From Euborellia annulipes (lineage: Eukaryota > Arthropoda > Insecta > Dermaptera > Anisolabididae): 64,000 nt of DNA. The stretch is taken from contig JAKCPI010003224.1 of the NCBI GenBank assembly GCA_023213315.1, forward strand, positions 1 through 64,000, given 5' to 3'. The notes beneath the pieces were generated by a model. That model did no database searches, was not told the origin of the DNA, and saw nothing but the letters and a program-made list of their open reading frames with translations. Shown piece after piece: positions 11,077 through 21,773 of the stretch; within the stretch, counting starts at the first letter, position 1, and the number at the start of each line of letters is the position of its first letter. A program made the position numbers and the translations under genes.

Positions 11077-11310
11077 TATATCATTTTACTCAGAAGAAAT
11101 TCTAGTTTCTGAATATATAAAAAAAATTATAGGTTATGTAAGAAAAAAATATTTTCCCACCCCCCCTCTAGAGCTCCCCCTAATGGTCCGATGTTATACA
11201 TATTATATATCATTTTACTCGGGAGGAAGTCTTGTTTCTGAATATATAAAAAAAAGTATAGGTTATGTAAGAAAAAATATTTGCCCCCCCCCTCTAATGG
11301 TCCGATGTTT
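11077..11310. repeat. Two tandem copies of a roughly 120-bp unit
   Basis: Both contain TCATTTTACTC, TTTCTGAATATATAAAAAAA, TAGGTTATGTAAGAAAAA, a poly-C run and CTAATGGTCCGATGTT. Confidence 0.8.
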
Positions 11311-11319
11311 AGCAAAAGC

Positions 11320-12000
11320 TTTTCACTTCTTGGCCTCTACCCCTAGTTTATGGGTGCAAAATTTCAAAACAATTGAACAAATAGTTTTTGAGTTTTCGTT
11401 GACGAAAAAATTTACCACAGACACACACACACACAGACATCATTCCAAAAACTACTTAAATGGATTCAGGGGACCTCAAAACGAATTTTGGCAGCTTCAG
11501 AAAAATTTCGATTTTTTTTACGATTACATTAACTTTACCTCAACCTACGGTTGATGGGCAAAGTTAAAAATAAACAATTTTAAAATATTCCTTTTTTCTG
11601 ACATCTGAAAAAGTTTATTATTCATTATTAGAGCCCGGATTCCTATGCAATTGCATATTCTATTTGCTAATCGGTACGTCACTGAAAACCAATTTTCTAT
11701 CCGAATCATGCCCCCTTGGAGCTAGGGTTCAAATTCTATATTGCATATTTTTGCATATTTGGTCAATATTTCATAAAGTTGCATATTTAAGACTTTTTGG
11801 ATATGTTAAATTTTTTTCAGTAAAAATTTCATTTTATTTTAATTTTTTAATTTTTTTTCTAAAAACAAAAAAAAAAAAAAATTTAAATCCTTTATTACAT
11901 TGTAAAAATTAAATAACTATATATTTTTTATTCTTTATATCCTCTTTTACGAAATAAATTTAGTTTTGCTAAAATTTTCGTTGGATGAATATCAAGTCAG
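11320..12000. other. AT-rich intergenic DNA, no gene seen
   Basis: Contains an ACACAC tract at about 11421 and a short arm-like motif GGGGACCTCAAAACG near 11470, otherwise unique AT-rich sequence. Confidence 0.5.
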
Positions 12001-12007
12001 TTGTGTT

Positions 12008-12241
12008 CAAGGGCGGATACCCCCCCCCCCCCCCGCACCCCGAGACTTGAAAAAAAATTTATTTTTAATGTAAAATTTTAAAAATTAATACTTAAGAATT
12101 TGATTTGTATTTATATTCTGGCAAACAAGTACAGAATGCGCCTTTAAATTACCGAAATTAAGGAAAATAGTGTGCTGTGCGACGAGTCACACCAGATTAC
12201 CCCCCCCCCCCACCCGAGAAACACCTCTGGATCCGCCCTTA
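12008..12241 (+). mobile_element. hAT-like MITE carrying a captured foldback-hairpin half
   Basis: Ends CAAGGGCGGATAC and GGATCCGCCCTTA. Flanks GTTGTGTT and GTCGTATT match at 6 of 8 positions. Inside is GTGCTGTGCGACGAGTCACACCAGATT, present as part of the foldback hairpin elsewhere; see 40090-40349 for the same cargo. Confidence 0.7.
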
Positions 12242-12539
12242 GTCGTATTTCATAGTTCGAAGTCAAATTAATTAAAGAAAAAAAATGCCAAAACAGGGCT
12301 CCTCGTTTGATTCAAAAATTTCGCAATGGATTGCTCTCTATGTTTTTTTTTTTTTTAATTTAAATTTAGTTTTTATTGTGAGACCAATTTTTTTTTTTTA
12401 ATTATTTCCTTCCAAAAATAAATCACCATTAGTTTTACATCAGTAGAAATCATGATTTACCTTTAATTTGAAGCCATTTACTCAATATTTTTGCCATAAA
12501 TATATTGCATATTTGGCTGCATATTTTAATCATATTTTA

Positions 12540-12733
12540 GATGCTCTTTGAAATGTATATTCTCATTTTGTCATTGAAATTGTTTGAAGCGTATTTTATT
12601 CTTGTACTTTATAAGAAAGATGGTAACAACTTAACCCTTAAAAATTTTATTACAACGGCGGAAGGTGTGACAAGCACAAAACACAACTTTCAATAACGGA
12701 AAGTGCTGTGCGCCTAGTCACACCAGATTTGTC
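12540..12733 (+). repeat. Foldback repeat fragment with hairpin
   Basis: Arm from GATGCTCTTTGAAATG and hairpin GGTGTGACAAGCACA ... TAGTCACACCAGATT. Confidence 0.7.
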
Positions 12734-12734
12734 T

Positions 12735-13270
12735 TCTCTAATTGACTTGTATTATTTTATCAGAGTAATCTATAAATTATTAGTTGAAAAAAAAGTTTAT
12801 TGGCTTCAATTAATTATTATACGTAGCATGTTTTTTTGTTTTTTCTACGTAGACAACACAGATGGGTGAGATAAATAATTGGTGGTAACTTAATGCTGTC
12901 AAAGTGTTATCATTGTTTCTATCTGCACTCATGAGAGGTTCGATTATTAATTCTGAAGTTGCGAGAGAGATATGGGCAAAGGGGAGGGGGAGGGGGAGGG
13001 GAGGGGGATGCATATGCCTACATACTGTAGAGAGCAGTAGAGAGCCCACCCAGCCAAATGGCATAGTTGATGAAGCGTGCAGCAGGGCAGATTATTAAAT
13101 CATACATCTATCCAGCCAGTCACCTGAATGATAGACTGCTTGCTGATTTCTATGATTGTGATTGAACCTTTTTTGAATATGTTTATCTATCAATTAACAT
13201 GCAACTAGCTGCGCCGCCCCACCTAGGGCGGGTCCTCGCCTTTTTTGACTCGATTAATAAAAGAAGAAAT
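12735..13270. other. Unique intergenic DNA with a GGGGAG tract
   Basis: A purine tract of GGGGAG repeats lies at about 12979-13007. ORFs on both strands here are created by that tract. CAACTAGCTGCGCCGCCCC at about 13201 resembles a minus-strand Helitron 3' end. Confidence 0.5.
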
Positions 13271-13272
13271 TC

Positions 13273-13345
13273 TGAATTCAGATATGTAGTTAGAATTTCC
13301 CCCATCAGGCACAGTTTTAGAGAAAAATAGATTTTAATCAAAAAT
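13273..13345. repeat. MITE arm, family 'GAATTCAGATATGTAGT'
   Basis: Inverse of the arm at 1-75: GAATTCAGATATGTAGTTAG, CATCAGGCACAGTTTTAGAG. Confidence 0.6.
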
Positions 13346-13519
13346 GTGCTCTAAAAAGGCTCTTATTTAGAATGTTCAAATTATTTTTAACGCAACACCC
13401 CGTCAAAATATGCAGATAGTGAGAATACATACAAATCTTAAGTAGGTCGAATTGACTTGCATGCCTCAACTTTAAAGCTCCAAAACGTCAACCAGAAGGC
13501 CTATATTCTTTTTCTTAAA

Positions 13520-14126
13520 AACGATGATTAAAATTCAAAACTCAACTCTTTTTTAAATGCTATTTGAAAAGTATATTTTTGGTGAAAATTGTTTGCAGCA
13601 CACTTTACTGATATAGAATTTCAGATTTTTGAAATTCACTTTCCGGCTCTTCCTTCCATAGAGCAAATGTTAAATCCCCAAATGGGGATTTGCCTGTTAA
13701 TTTCGATTTTGACAAATAACCAGAGTTTATATTTCAAGCAGTCAAGAAGAATTTTATTTAAAGAGAGAAAGAGGATTTTGACGGAAATACACGTTTTGAA
13801 ATCCGCTGACTTCAAAAAAGAGGGTCTGTGAACAAATTATCTCAGCTACGAGGGTGAAGTTTTATATTTGACTTAGGCATCCCCCCAAGGGGTGAAAATA
13901 AGTTTTTGAAAAAAATCGGCCAAAGAGTACTGAAATACTTTTTCAGTTTTTTTGGATTTTCTTAAAATTCGCTCCAAGGATTTTGACTAAAATTCATAAA
14001 TTAATTAATTTTTAGATGCTCTTTAAAAAGTATATCAGTAAAATTTTTCGGGAAAATTGTTTGAAGTACACTTTATTGATGTAGAATTTCCGATTTTTCA
14101 AATTCATGGAAAATGGGCTCTACAGG
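13520..14126 (+). repeat. Foldback repeat, subfamily B
   Basis: Arm sequences related to the main foldback family (GTACTGAAATACTTTTTCAG, AAAATTCGCTCCAAGGATTT) joined to a subfamily segment GGCTCTTCCTTCCATAGAG and AAATCCCCAAATGGGGATTT. Interrupted at 14127 by a hammerhead palindrome. Confidence 0.6.
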
Positions 14127-14174
14127 TAAATGTAGGCAGCCAGGAAAGAATAAAAACTTTATTTAAATATCGTC

Positions 14175-14207
14175 GACGTTTCGGGAACGCATCGCTCCCA
14201 TCTTCAG
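14175..14207 (-). ncRNA. Hammerhead-ribozyme-like motif
   Basis: CTGAAGA, extra T, stem II GGGA/TCCC with loop, GAAACGTC. Mirror of 14414-14446. Confidence 0.65.
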
Positions 14208-14413
14208 GACCTACGGTCATCGAATTTAATTTATCTTTACAAGTATTTTTTTTTTTTTAAACAAAAGACTTCAATAAATTGTTAATCTAAACAACATTAA
14301 CAATTTATCTCAAGTCTTTTGTCATGTTTTGTTTTAAAAAAATATTTGTAAAGATTAATTGTAACACGTAACACATTGTTTAACACGAAATAAATTTTCG
14401 ATGACCGTAGGTC

Positions 14414-14446
14414 CTGAAGATGGGAGCGATGCGTTCCCGAAACGTC
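14414..14446 (+). ncRNA. Hammerhead-ribozyme-like motif
   Basis: CTGAAGA (14414-14420), T, GGGAGCGATGCGTTCCC, GAAACGTC (14439-14446). Stem I pairs GTC before the core with GAC after the cleavage triplet. ACGT is self-complementary, so helix III can form only between two molecules. Confidence 0.65.
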
Positions 14447-14689
14447 GACGATATTTAAATTCTTTGCTGGCTGCCTACATCTACCTGTTCCTGTTACTTA
14501 GCATGTTTATTTTTTGGGACTGGTGGCAGCAGATTTATTTGTGCCGAGATCCATAGCACCTTAGTTTCATACTTGACCACTTGCATTTCATAAGTCAAAA
14601 AAGTATAAAAAGTTCAAAATTTCCATAGGCTCGGTGTAATTTAAATATTGACTAGTTGAAATAAACTATGGCTATTTGTGAAAATCGAA

Positions 14690-15290
14690 ATCAAAATCAT
14701 ATGGGGATTTACATTGGTTCTATGGAAGGAAGAGCGGAAAGTGAATTGAGAAATCTGAAATCATTAAAGTGTACTTAAACAATTTTCCAAAAATATACTT
14801 TAAAAGAGCATCTAAAAAAGAGTTAATTTTAATTTTAATCAAAACCTTGGAGAAAATTTGAGAAAAGAAAAAAACTGAAAATAATTAGCTTTGGGATTGC
14901 AATATTTCACCTTGGGGGGATGTAAGTCAAATATAAAATTTCAACCTCGTAGGAGATGATTGTACAGACAGACAGCCCTTTGTGAAGTCAGGATTTCAAA
15001 ACGGTATTTCGTCAAAATCCTCGTTCTCGTATATAAAATTCTCTGCTTGAAATAAACTATGGCTATTTGTGAAAATCGAAATTAACATGTAAATCCCCAT
15101 TTGGGGATTTAACATTGGCTCTATGGAAGGAAGAGCCGGAAAGTGAATTTGAAAAATCCGAAATTCTACATCAGTAAATTGTACTTCGACAATTTTCACG
15201 AAAAATATACTTTTCAAAGAAAATCTAAAAAAATCGTTGATTTATGAATTTTAATCATCTTTTTTGAGAAAAATTAACTGGTCGTCGTTT
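14690..15290 (-). repeat. Foldback repeat, subfamily B, inverted pair
   Basis: Two partial copies of the subfamily-B segment: CATATGGGGATTTACATTGG near 14698 and CCCCATTTGGGGATTTAACA near 15096, both in the reverse sense, with normal arm sequence between them. Confidence 0.6.
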
Positions 15291-15715
15291 TGGAGCTTTA
15301 AAATTGAGGTTTGCAAGTCAATATTCGACCTACGTACGACCAGGGCATATTAAGTGCTCTGATTTTATTTTCATTTAACAGAAGACTCAAATTTATATTT
15401 ATAGCAACGCACGCGTTCACACACTTGTAATTAAATTCTTTCCGTTTAGAGAGGTTATTGAATATTTGTGGCACGTAGTTAGCTGATTGAGACCACAACA
15501 TTCCAAAAATACATAAACATAAGAGGTTAAAAATATAAATTTCTTTATGGGGGGGGTGGAGTTTTCACTTCCCGTGTCCATGCTTTGATATTCGAACGTT
15601 TTTTTTTCGTCTTCTGAGAGTGTAGCCTACTACTGTACTCCTGGAATATGAGGTGTAGTCCACGCTTATTGATATTATACATCACAAAGGAGACGAAAGG
15701 GAAAATATCCGCCAG
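15290..15715. other. Unique intergenic DNA, no gene seen
   Basis: No splice-bounded ORF or repeat family recognised; a poly-G run is at 15549. Confidence 0.45.
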
Positions 15716-15803
15716 ATGGAGTTCGCGGGGATTAAACATTCTACGTCATACATTAATAGGAGTTTTATAGTATTCCCAGGCACCTGTTGTTTGTACATTC
15801 TCA

Positions 15804-15833
15804 CAGTTTCGGTCCGAAAAGGACCATCATCAG
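15804..15833 (-). ncRNA. Hammerhead-ribozyme-like motif (GAAACTG class)
   Basis: CTGATGA, T, perfect stem II GGTCC/GGACC around TTTTC, then GAAACTG. Downstream sequence resembles the inner palindrome of the MITE at 1884-2692 (TTAAATATACAAATTAAA). Confidence 0.55.
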
Positions 15834-16164
15834 GCCTAAAACATGCATATACAAAAGTCAGATTAAAATTAAATATACAAATTAAAAATAGGTTATTTTT
15901 TTAAAGTTTTATTAATTAAAAATTAAAACTTGAAAAGTTTAAAATTTTTTGAGAAAGGATGGGTGGGTGTTTTTTTATCGTGTTGGAGGTCTTTGTTTTG
16001 TAATGGTTTGGGGTTTGGTTTGTTTTTTTATTTTGTATATTTAATTAATTTAAAAAAAAAGGGGGAAAGTTATTGTTCAGTGGCGCAACCCCCACCCAGG
16101 AGAGAAAAAAATTCAAATTGCAATATCAATTAATTTATTATGTAGGCTATAATACTTATTACAA

Positions 16165-16665
16165 ATAGAAAAGAAAAACACCAGTAAAGTGTACTTAAAA
16201 CGATTTCCACGAAAAGTTTCCCTCATATACTTTTCAAAGAGCAAAAATCTTACAAAGTTTTACATCTATATCGACGGAAACTAAATATATTTCGTCACGA
16301 AAAATCCGGTGTGATAGGCACAGAACACAACTTTCGATTAGGGAGCGTACAAGTATTACGTAACGCAATTTTTGATGATTTTTGACCCCCCCCCCTCCCC
16401 CATGTAACGCGCCGTGACATTTTTCTGGACCCTCCCTAGACATTACGTAACGCTCAAGTGGCCATTTTTATCTAAAAGTACCGGAAAGTCGCTAAAATAC
16501 CAGCTACGTAACGCGTTGTTCAACCCCCCCCCTTGTAACGCATGGCAACGTTTTACGAGACCCCCCTCTCCCCCACCCCGAATTGGGTTACGTAATACTT
16601 GTACGCTCCCTTACCGAAGGTAAGAGAAAGTTGTGTGCTGTGCGACAGTCACACCGGATTTTTAA
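16165..16665 (+). repeat. Foldback repeat copy, hairpin split by a Harbinger MITE
   Basis: Arm, then hairpin AAAAATCCGGTGTGATAGGC ... GTCACACCGGATTTTT. The apex ACTTTCGATTACCGAAGG is divided at TTA by 16341-16610. Confidence 0.75.
16341..16610. mobile_element. PIF/Harbinger-type MITE with TTA duplication
   Basis: Terminal inverted repeats GGGAGCGTACAAGTATTACG and the exact inverse, flanked by TTA at 16338-16340 and 16611-16613. Removing the element and one TTA restores the hairpin apex found in other copies. Interior has several TAACGC motifs and C runs, no coding capacity. Confidence 0.85.
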
Positions 16666-16675
16666 AATAAAATTT

Positions 16676-16880
16676 AATTTAGAAGAAAAATATTTTTCTC
16701 GTATCTCGGGGGTGGGGTGGGGGGGGGGGTAATTACCCTTTAACCCTCACCCCATTTCTCCGTCATCGGATTAAACACAAAAGAAAATTTCTCAAAATGT
16801 GTTTTTATTAGGGTCCAACCGAAACAAGTTTTCCAGCCGAAACCGAAACTTTCGGCCTCAATCCCAAACCGTAACCGTAA
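16676..16880 (+). repeat. Direct repeat A (with 17400-17600)
   Basis: About 200 bp shared with 17400-17600, including TTTAGAAGAAAAATATTTTT, a G run, CACAAAAGAAA and GTGTTTTTATTAGGGTCCAAC. The duplication includes the start of a hAT insertion. Confidence 0.75.
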
Positions 16881-16884
16881 TGTG

Positions 16885-16975
16885 TAACCTCAAAACATGT
16901 ATATCAATCAAAATCTCAACATGATCGTAATACTTTCCTATATATATATTTCATATATATGGTAAGAGAAAGTAA
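16885..16975 (-). repeat. Foldback repeat outer-end fragment
   Basis: AACCTCAAAACATGTATATC through TATATATTTCATATATATGGTAAGAGAAAGTA. Confidence 0.6.
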
Positions 16976-17217
16976 AATAGCACTGGGTCTTTTTATTTAA
17001 AAAAAAAAGTTGAAAAATTTTTTTGATTTGTTTACAATAAAATTGAATTTTGTTTTTCCACTGCTTAGGCACATAGCCAGAAGGGGGTGGGGGCTACAGG
17101 ATTCCGCTGAAATCTTTTTAGCGAAATTTTCTGACGTTTAATTTTTTCAAGTGCCCCCCCCCTTCAGGAGCAAATCTTGGTTGCGCCACTGCATATGGTT
17201 GCACACTTTTCATCGTT

Positions 17218-17385
17218 AAAAATCTGGTGTGAATGGTCGCACATCACGCAACTTTCCCTTACTTTCGGTACCGGTAATTTAAAGCTCTACCATTTTGAGA
17301 GACCCACTTTTTTAGAAACAGGGACTCTCACAACGAGTCAGACTCGATCGCAATTTTACAAATACAGATGAGAGAAAGTAAATAT
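17218..17385. repeat. Recombined foldback fragment
   Basis: Half hairpin AAAAATCTGGTGTGAATGG joined to an outer arm piece (TGAGAGACCCACTTTTTTAG) and outer end GATGAGAGAAAGTAAATATA, with the long arm missing. Confidence 0.55.
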
Positions 17386-17550
17386 ATATATACAAATCAA
17401 ATTAATTTTTAAAATAAAATTTAATTTAGAAGAAAAATATTTTTCTCATATCTCGGGGGGGGGGGGGAGGGGTAATTACCCTCTAACCCTCACCCCATGT
17501 CTCCGCCATCTGATTAAACACAAAAGAAATTTCTCAAAATGTGTTTTTAT

Positions 17551-17747
17551 TAAGGTCCAACCGAAACAAGATTTTCAGCCGTAACCGAAACCGAAACTTA
17601 AAAATTCATATCAATTTACCTTTTTTTTAAATCCACCCCCCGTGAAAATCATTTGACTTTGTTTTTGCATACGAGTCTCATCCCACTTTTTTCAGACTCA
17701 GGTTTCGGCTACTTTTTGGCCGAAACCGAATATTCGGTCGGTTCCTA
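17551..17747. mobile_element. hAT-type MITE with exact 8-bp duplication
   Basis: Ends TAAGGTCCAACCGAAAC and TATTCGGTCGGTTCCTA; GTTTTTAT on both sides (17543-17550, 17748-17755). The body has repeated CCGAAACCGAA. The region 20590-20765 carries similar CGGTT-rich DNA. Confidence 0.8.
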
Positions 17748-17799
17748 GTTTTTATTGATTTTTTTCCCCACTATTTCTCAATCAAATTTTTATTTATTT

Positions 17800-18360
17800 T
17801 TCCCATGTGATAGAAGCTAATAGAGCAAGATATAAGATATCATTTATGGTAACAGAATATCCCGGACGAAAAATTAAAATGCACCAAGTTTAATCAAGTC
17901 CAATAAAAGTTATCACATTATAGTCGAGTTGATGTGGGAGCAATTAACAACATCTGGTCTTTAATGAATCCACTAAGCAGTTAATCCGCCGACCCGACCC
18001 GACATCGGCAGAGAAATTCGGGAACGTAACGAAAAAATCATCCTTGATCCTTGATTTTACCTCCATCTCTTTGATGTTCAGGCTGTTTATCGTAAAATGT
18101 CCTCGTAAATTGCTGATGTTATGATGACGTAAAAGCGAAACATGACAGGTAGAGAGAGAGTGTAAACTTGTAAGAGAAGAAAAAAGAAACAATAGAGTGC
18201 GTTAAAAACGCACATTAAATTTATCGGCCGTTAAATTTTTATTGGGCATAGAAAATTTGTTTTTGAGAAAATTTGAATAGAAATATTAATATGCCCCTGT
18301 ACATACATGTAACCAGATATTTAAAAAAAAAAAAATCCGAGAATGTAAACACTTTGTTTT
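17800..18360. other. Unique intergenic DNA, no convincing gene
   Basis: An 82-codon minus-strand frame (17944-18192) has no recognisable domain and no supporting splice sites; I treat it as chance. Confidence 0.4.
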
Positions 18361-18361
18361 T

Positions 18362-18800
18362 TATTTAAAAAAAAATGGTGTGATTGTGGCACAGCACTCA
18401 ACTTTTTTAAGTTATGTACTGTACTTGCCACACCGGATTTTTCGTGTCGAGATATATTTAGTTGCTCTTAGTACTTGATTACGCAATTCCACATCAGTTT
18501 AAACGAAAAATTTCACTGATATACTTTTTAAAGAGACTCTAAAAAATAGTTGATTTATGAATTTTAAACAAAATCGTTGCAGCGAATTTTAGGAAAATTG
18601 AAAAAAACTGAAAAGGTACATCAGTAAAGTACTAGTACTCTTTGGTCGATTTTATTCAAAAGCTTCGAGTCACGTCCCATCGGGGTGCTTAACTTAAATA
18701 TAAAATTCGGCCTCGTAGAGCAATTCTTTAATACTTTAAATTGAACCATTTTGCGGGACCCACTTTTTTGGACTCTCAAGAGGAGTCATAACACCGATTT
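18362..18800 (-). repeat. Foldback repeat copy
   Basis: Diverged hairpin TGGTGTGATTGTGGCACAGC ... GCCACACCGGATTTTT, then arm with GTAAAGTACTAGTACTCTTT and GGGACCCACTTTTTTGGACT. Confidence 0.7.
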
Positions 18801-18940
18801 TTGTATGTGTATTACTTAATGAAAAACAAATTCTGTTAAAGCGAGAGAACGCACTACTCAACCATTCGACTAAAAAAAAAAAATGGTAAAGATTTTGCCA
18901 GCATGTGTTAAGCCGTTGCTAACAATAACATTTACAAAAG

Positions 18941-19015
18941 TCGCGATGGGTAGATCAGTAGCGTTCATTCTTGTATACATGAAATCCCGAGTTCGAATCT
19001 CGCCCTGTGCAACTA
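18941..19015 (+). repeat. tRNA-derived SINE head
   Basis: GGGTAGATCAGTAGCGTTC (A-box-like) and GAGTTCGAATCTCGCCC (B-box). Arm pairing is too poor for a working tRNA and no acceptor stem closes. Confidence 0.6.
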
Positions 19016-19392
19016 ATTTTTTTTGTGTAATTAATTTTTATTTTTTGGATTTCTAAGAATATTTTTTAATATTATTAAATAAATAAAAAGTTTTTTTTTT
19101 TAATTATTGGCTTTTAACATGTTGTTACATATATTTAAAGGAAATTTGATTGCTTTCTTTCAAAAATATAATACAGTATAAGGAAATATTTAATATTATA
19201 CGAGAAATATATTAACTATTTCCTTATATTATATTTTTGACAGAAAGCATTCGAATTTTCTTTAAATATATGGAACAACATGTTAAAATTAAAAGCCAAT
19301 AATTAAAAAAAACTTTTTATTTATTTATTAATATTAAAAAATATTCTTAGAAACCTAAAAAAAAAAAAAATTACGAAAAAAAATTTGATTCA

Positions 19393-19460
19393 CACGGCGA
19401 GATTCGAACTCGGGATTTCATGATTACAAAGAATGAACGCTACCGATCTACCCATCGTTG
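19393..19460 (-). repeat. tRNA-derived SINE head, inverted partner
   Basis: Minus-strand GGGTAGATCGGTAGCGTTC and CGAGTTCGAATCTCGCCG, closely matching 18941-19015. Confidence 0.6.
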
Positions 19461-19799
19461 CTTTTGTAAATGTTATTATTAGCAACGACATGCTGGCAAA
19501 ATCTTTAACATTTTTTTTTAGACGAACAGCGTTCTCTCGTTTTAACAGAATTTGTTTTTCATTAAATATTACACATACAAAAAATCGGTGTTATGAGGGC
19601 TATGCACTCCCCTTGTCAGAGGACATCAAAATCTCTCTATATAAACATGAACGTTATGTACGCACGACATGATCTATAAATACGAGAAATAAAAAGTTTT
19701 AATCTTATAAACTCAAGGAAATTAATTTACCGAAAGAAGGAGATTTAATTTTGATTTCAATTTTCTTAAATGATTATTTTTAATCCTTTGGTGAAATGT

Positions 19800-19945
19800 C
19801 GTGTGACAAGAGGAAGGATCATTTTGACACTTGTCAATTACGTTGAGTGATGGGCCAGCCACAGATTTGACAATTGCACCCGGTGAGAAGGAAGGGGATC
19901 GAATGCCAGCCACATCGGGTCAACAGACATCGCGCTCTTCCAATC
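19800..19945 (-). repeat. tRNA-like SINE, another family
   Basis: Minus-strand TTGGAAGAGCGCGATGTCTG and GGCATTCGATCCCC resemble A and B boxes. Single copy in this window, so weak. Confidence 0.35.
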
Positions 19946-20207
19946 AATTTGGATAATTGCATTTTTTTTATCCTTTTTCAGAAAAAAGAACAAACAAGTG
20001 GGGAGAGATAGATGTTAAAAAGCCCAAGTTGTGCCTATACGGTATATTGATATAATTGAGGAAGGAGTGTCTGTTCGTCCGTCCGTCTGTCACCGACTTC
20101 TAGTCATTTTGCAGTCTTATAGAGGTTGTTACTAGGGTTTGACCCCGGTGGGATTATTTTTTCTTCAGTAATACTTGTATTCAAATTATTGTATAAATTA
20201 GCCCTGA

Positions 20208-20290
20208 CCCGTGGCTCAGAGAGAAGACATTAGCTATCTTGTGACTTGGTTGGGGTTTCGGGTTCGCTTCCCGTCCCAAGCAAGAAAAAT
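20208..20290 (+). repeat. tRNA-like SINE head
   Basis: CCGTGGCTCAGAGAGAAGAC and TTCGGGTTCGCTTCCCGTCC resemble the two internal promoter boxes of tRNA genes. The cloverleaf is not convincing. Confidence 0.4.
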
Positions 20291-20299
20291 TTATTTAAT

Positions 20300-21040
20300 T
20301 TGAATTGGCTATCAATCATTTGGGTTGATCTCAGAATGATGCAATGGGACTCGCTTGGCCACAGAGAGCGCTGGCGTGATTTTCGTTCTTCTTTTGAGAT
20401 TCGTTCTTTTTATTATTTTTTTATCAGGCGTGATCAGGCCTTCCCTGTTCGAGACAGTTTTCGTTTTATTTTTTTTACATCGCCATATTTGCATACATTC
20501 GGCAAGTATACCTCCCTCAGAGAAGGATGATAGGAGGAGAGCCGTTTAAGGTAAGAATCTTTTTTTAAACAACTTGAGGGTCCCGACCTAATTGTTTCGG
20601 CCCTTCGGTTGCAGTTCGGTTTCTTAGATTAAAAAAAATCAAAAACAACTAGGGAATTCTCGGCTTCGGTTCCCTTCGGGCTCGCAAATTTTTTTAAAAG
20701 CTACCGAATCGCTTCGAACTGAACGGTTTCTGACCGAAGAAAACCGAACCGAAACACACTAGTGACAAAACAAATAAGGCGCCACTAACGAGTAACGAAA
20801 CAAATAGCGCGCAAATGAAAAGAACGAAAGAATCATTGATTTGAACTGATGTCAGAAGAGGAATAGTGAACTAGTCAAGCGCCCATGATAGTCATTGATA
20901 TTTAAGATTAACCATCATTTGAAATAAATAGGGATGGGGTCTAAAGAGGTCTTAGATGCCGCAAAAGACCTTAAACAAATTAGAAAAAAAAATTATAAAT
21001 TATTTATATTTTTTCCCCCTTTTTTTCAATACTTAAATAA
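20300..21040. other. Intergenic DNA, no gene seen
   Basis: Contains a CGGTT-rich block (20590-20765, a probable diverged hAT-type element). Overlapping short ORFs at 20246-20549 lack any domain. Confidence 0.4.
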
Positions 21041-21324
21041 TCTATATATAAAGGCCTACTAGCGGAGTGTCTGTCCGTCTGTCTGTCTCGCTCTGTTTAA
21101 CCAACTTTCCGTTGGAATGACGAAATTTTGCAGTCTTATAGAGGACGTTATGGAGAGTCCAAGAAAAATACTCGAATTTCGAAATTCCTACAATTTTTTG
21201 AGTTATTACCTAAAGTTACGATTTCTCCCATAGGAAATGTATAGGGAAATATTTATGTATTCTATGAATGTAAACAAATTCTTAAGCAGGCACTGGATTG
21301 GAATAATTTTCTTGGGTTCGGGGT

Positions 21325-21440
21325 TCCATTTGGATACCAAATGGCTTAAATACGAAGCCTGGACCCCAATATAAGTATATTTTCATAATAACGGTTATCG
21401 TATAAAGCCTTAAATGGCCTGAGTTGCCGAAAAGACTGTC
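21325..21440 (+). repeat. SINE fragment, 5' truncated
   Basis: TTTGGATACCAAATGGCTTA, AACGGTTATCGT and the tail AATGGCCTGAGTTGCCGAAA. Confidence 0.75.
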
Positions 21441-21686
21441 CTGGGAAAATACTCGGGTCCGGAAATTCTCAAAAGGAGAGGGGCAGAAACAACTTGCAGA
21501 AAATTTAGAATTGCATTTATGTATTCTATGAATGTGAACAAATTCTCAAGGAGGCAAATTGGAATAGTGTAAAAGGAGCAGGAGGTTTACTCGATTATGC
21601 TGCAGATGGAGGTGCAGAGAAGAAATAATTTACGAGAAATTATATCAAGGATATCTAATGACAAGACGACTGTGATTGCAATTTAA

Positions 21687-21715
21687 CAGTTTCGGTACGA
21701 AAAGACCATCATCAG
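21687..21715 (-). ncRNA. Hammerhead-ribozyme-like motif (GAAACTG class)
   Basis: CTGATGA, T, GGTCTTTTCGTACC, GAAACTG. One stem II pair is lost relative to its partner at 21774. Confidence 0.5.
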
Positions 21716-21773
21716 GCCTGCGAAAGATTACAGAAAAAGTGAGTCAGCACACAGCAATACAAAATAAATACGC

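Larger units (their letters stand above)
14127..14498. repeat. Palindrome with two facing hammerhead motifs
   Basis: Arms start GTAGGCAGCCAGGAAAGAAT and end in the inverse CTTTGCTGGCTGCCTAC. The centre is near 14305 in TTAATCTAAACAACATTAAC. It carries motifs on minus (14175-14207) and plus (14414-14446). This arrangement resembles inverted terminal repeats of a Penelope-like element without its coding part. Confidence 0.7.
18806..19580. repeat. Large palindrome with tRNA-like sequence in both arms
   Basis: Arms of about 370 bp, outer AAAAACAAATTCTGTTAAAG and inverse TTAACAGAATTTGTTTTTCA, centre near 19200. Each arm has a tRNA-like SINE head (18941-19015 plus, 19393-19460 minus). A third single copy is at 47346-47560. 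Confidence 0.75.

Noticed and set aside
18941..19015. Functional tRNA gene
   Set aside because: A and B boxes are present but acceptor and anticodon stems do not pair well, and copies vary in the anticodon loop; better explained as SINE heads.
20246..20549. Overlapping 60-94-codon ORFs as a gene
   Set aside because: All three frames over the same DNA are open because of T-rich composition; none has a domain or splice signals.
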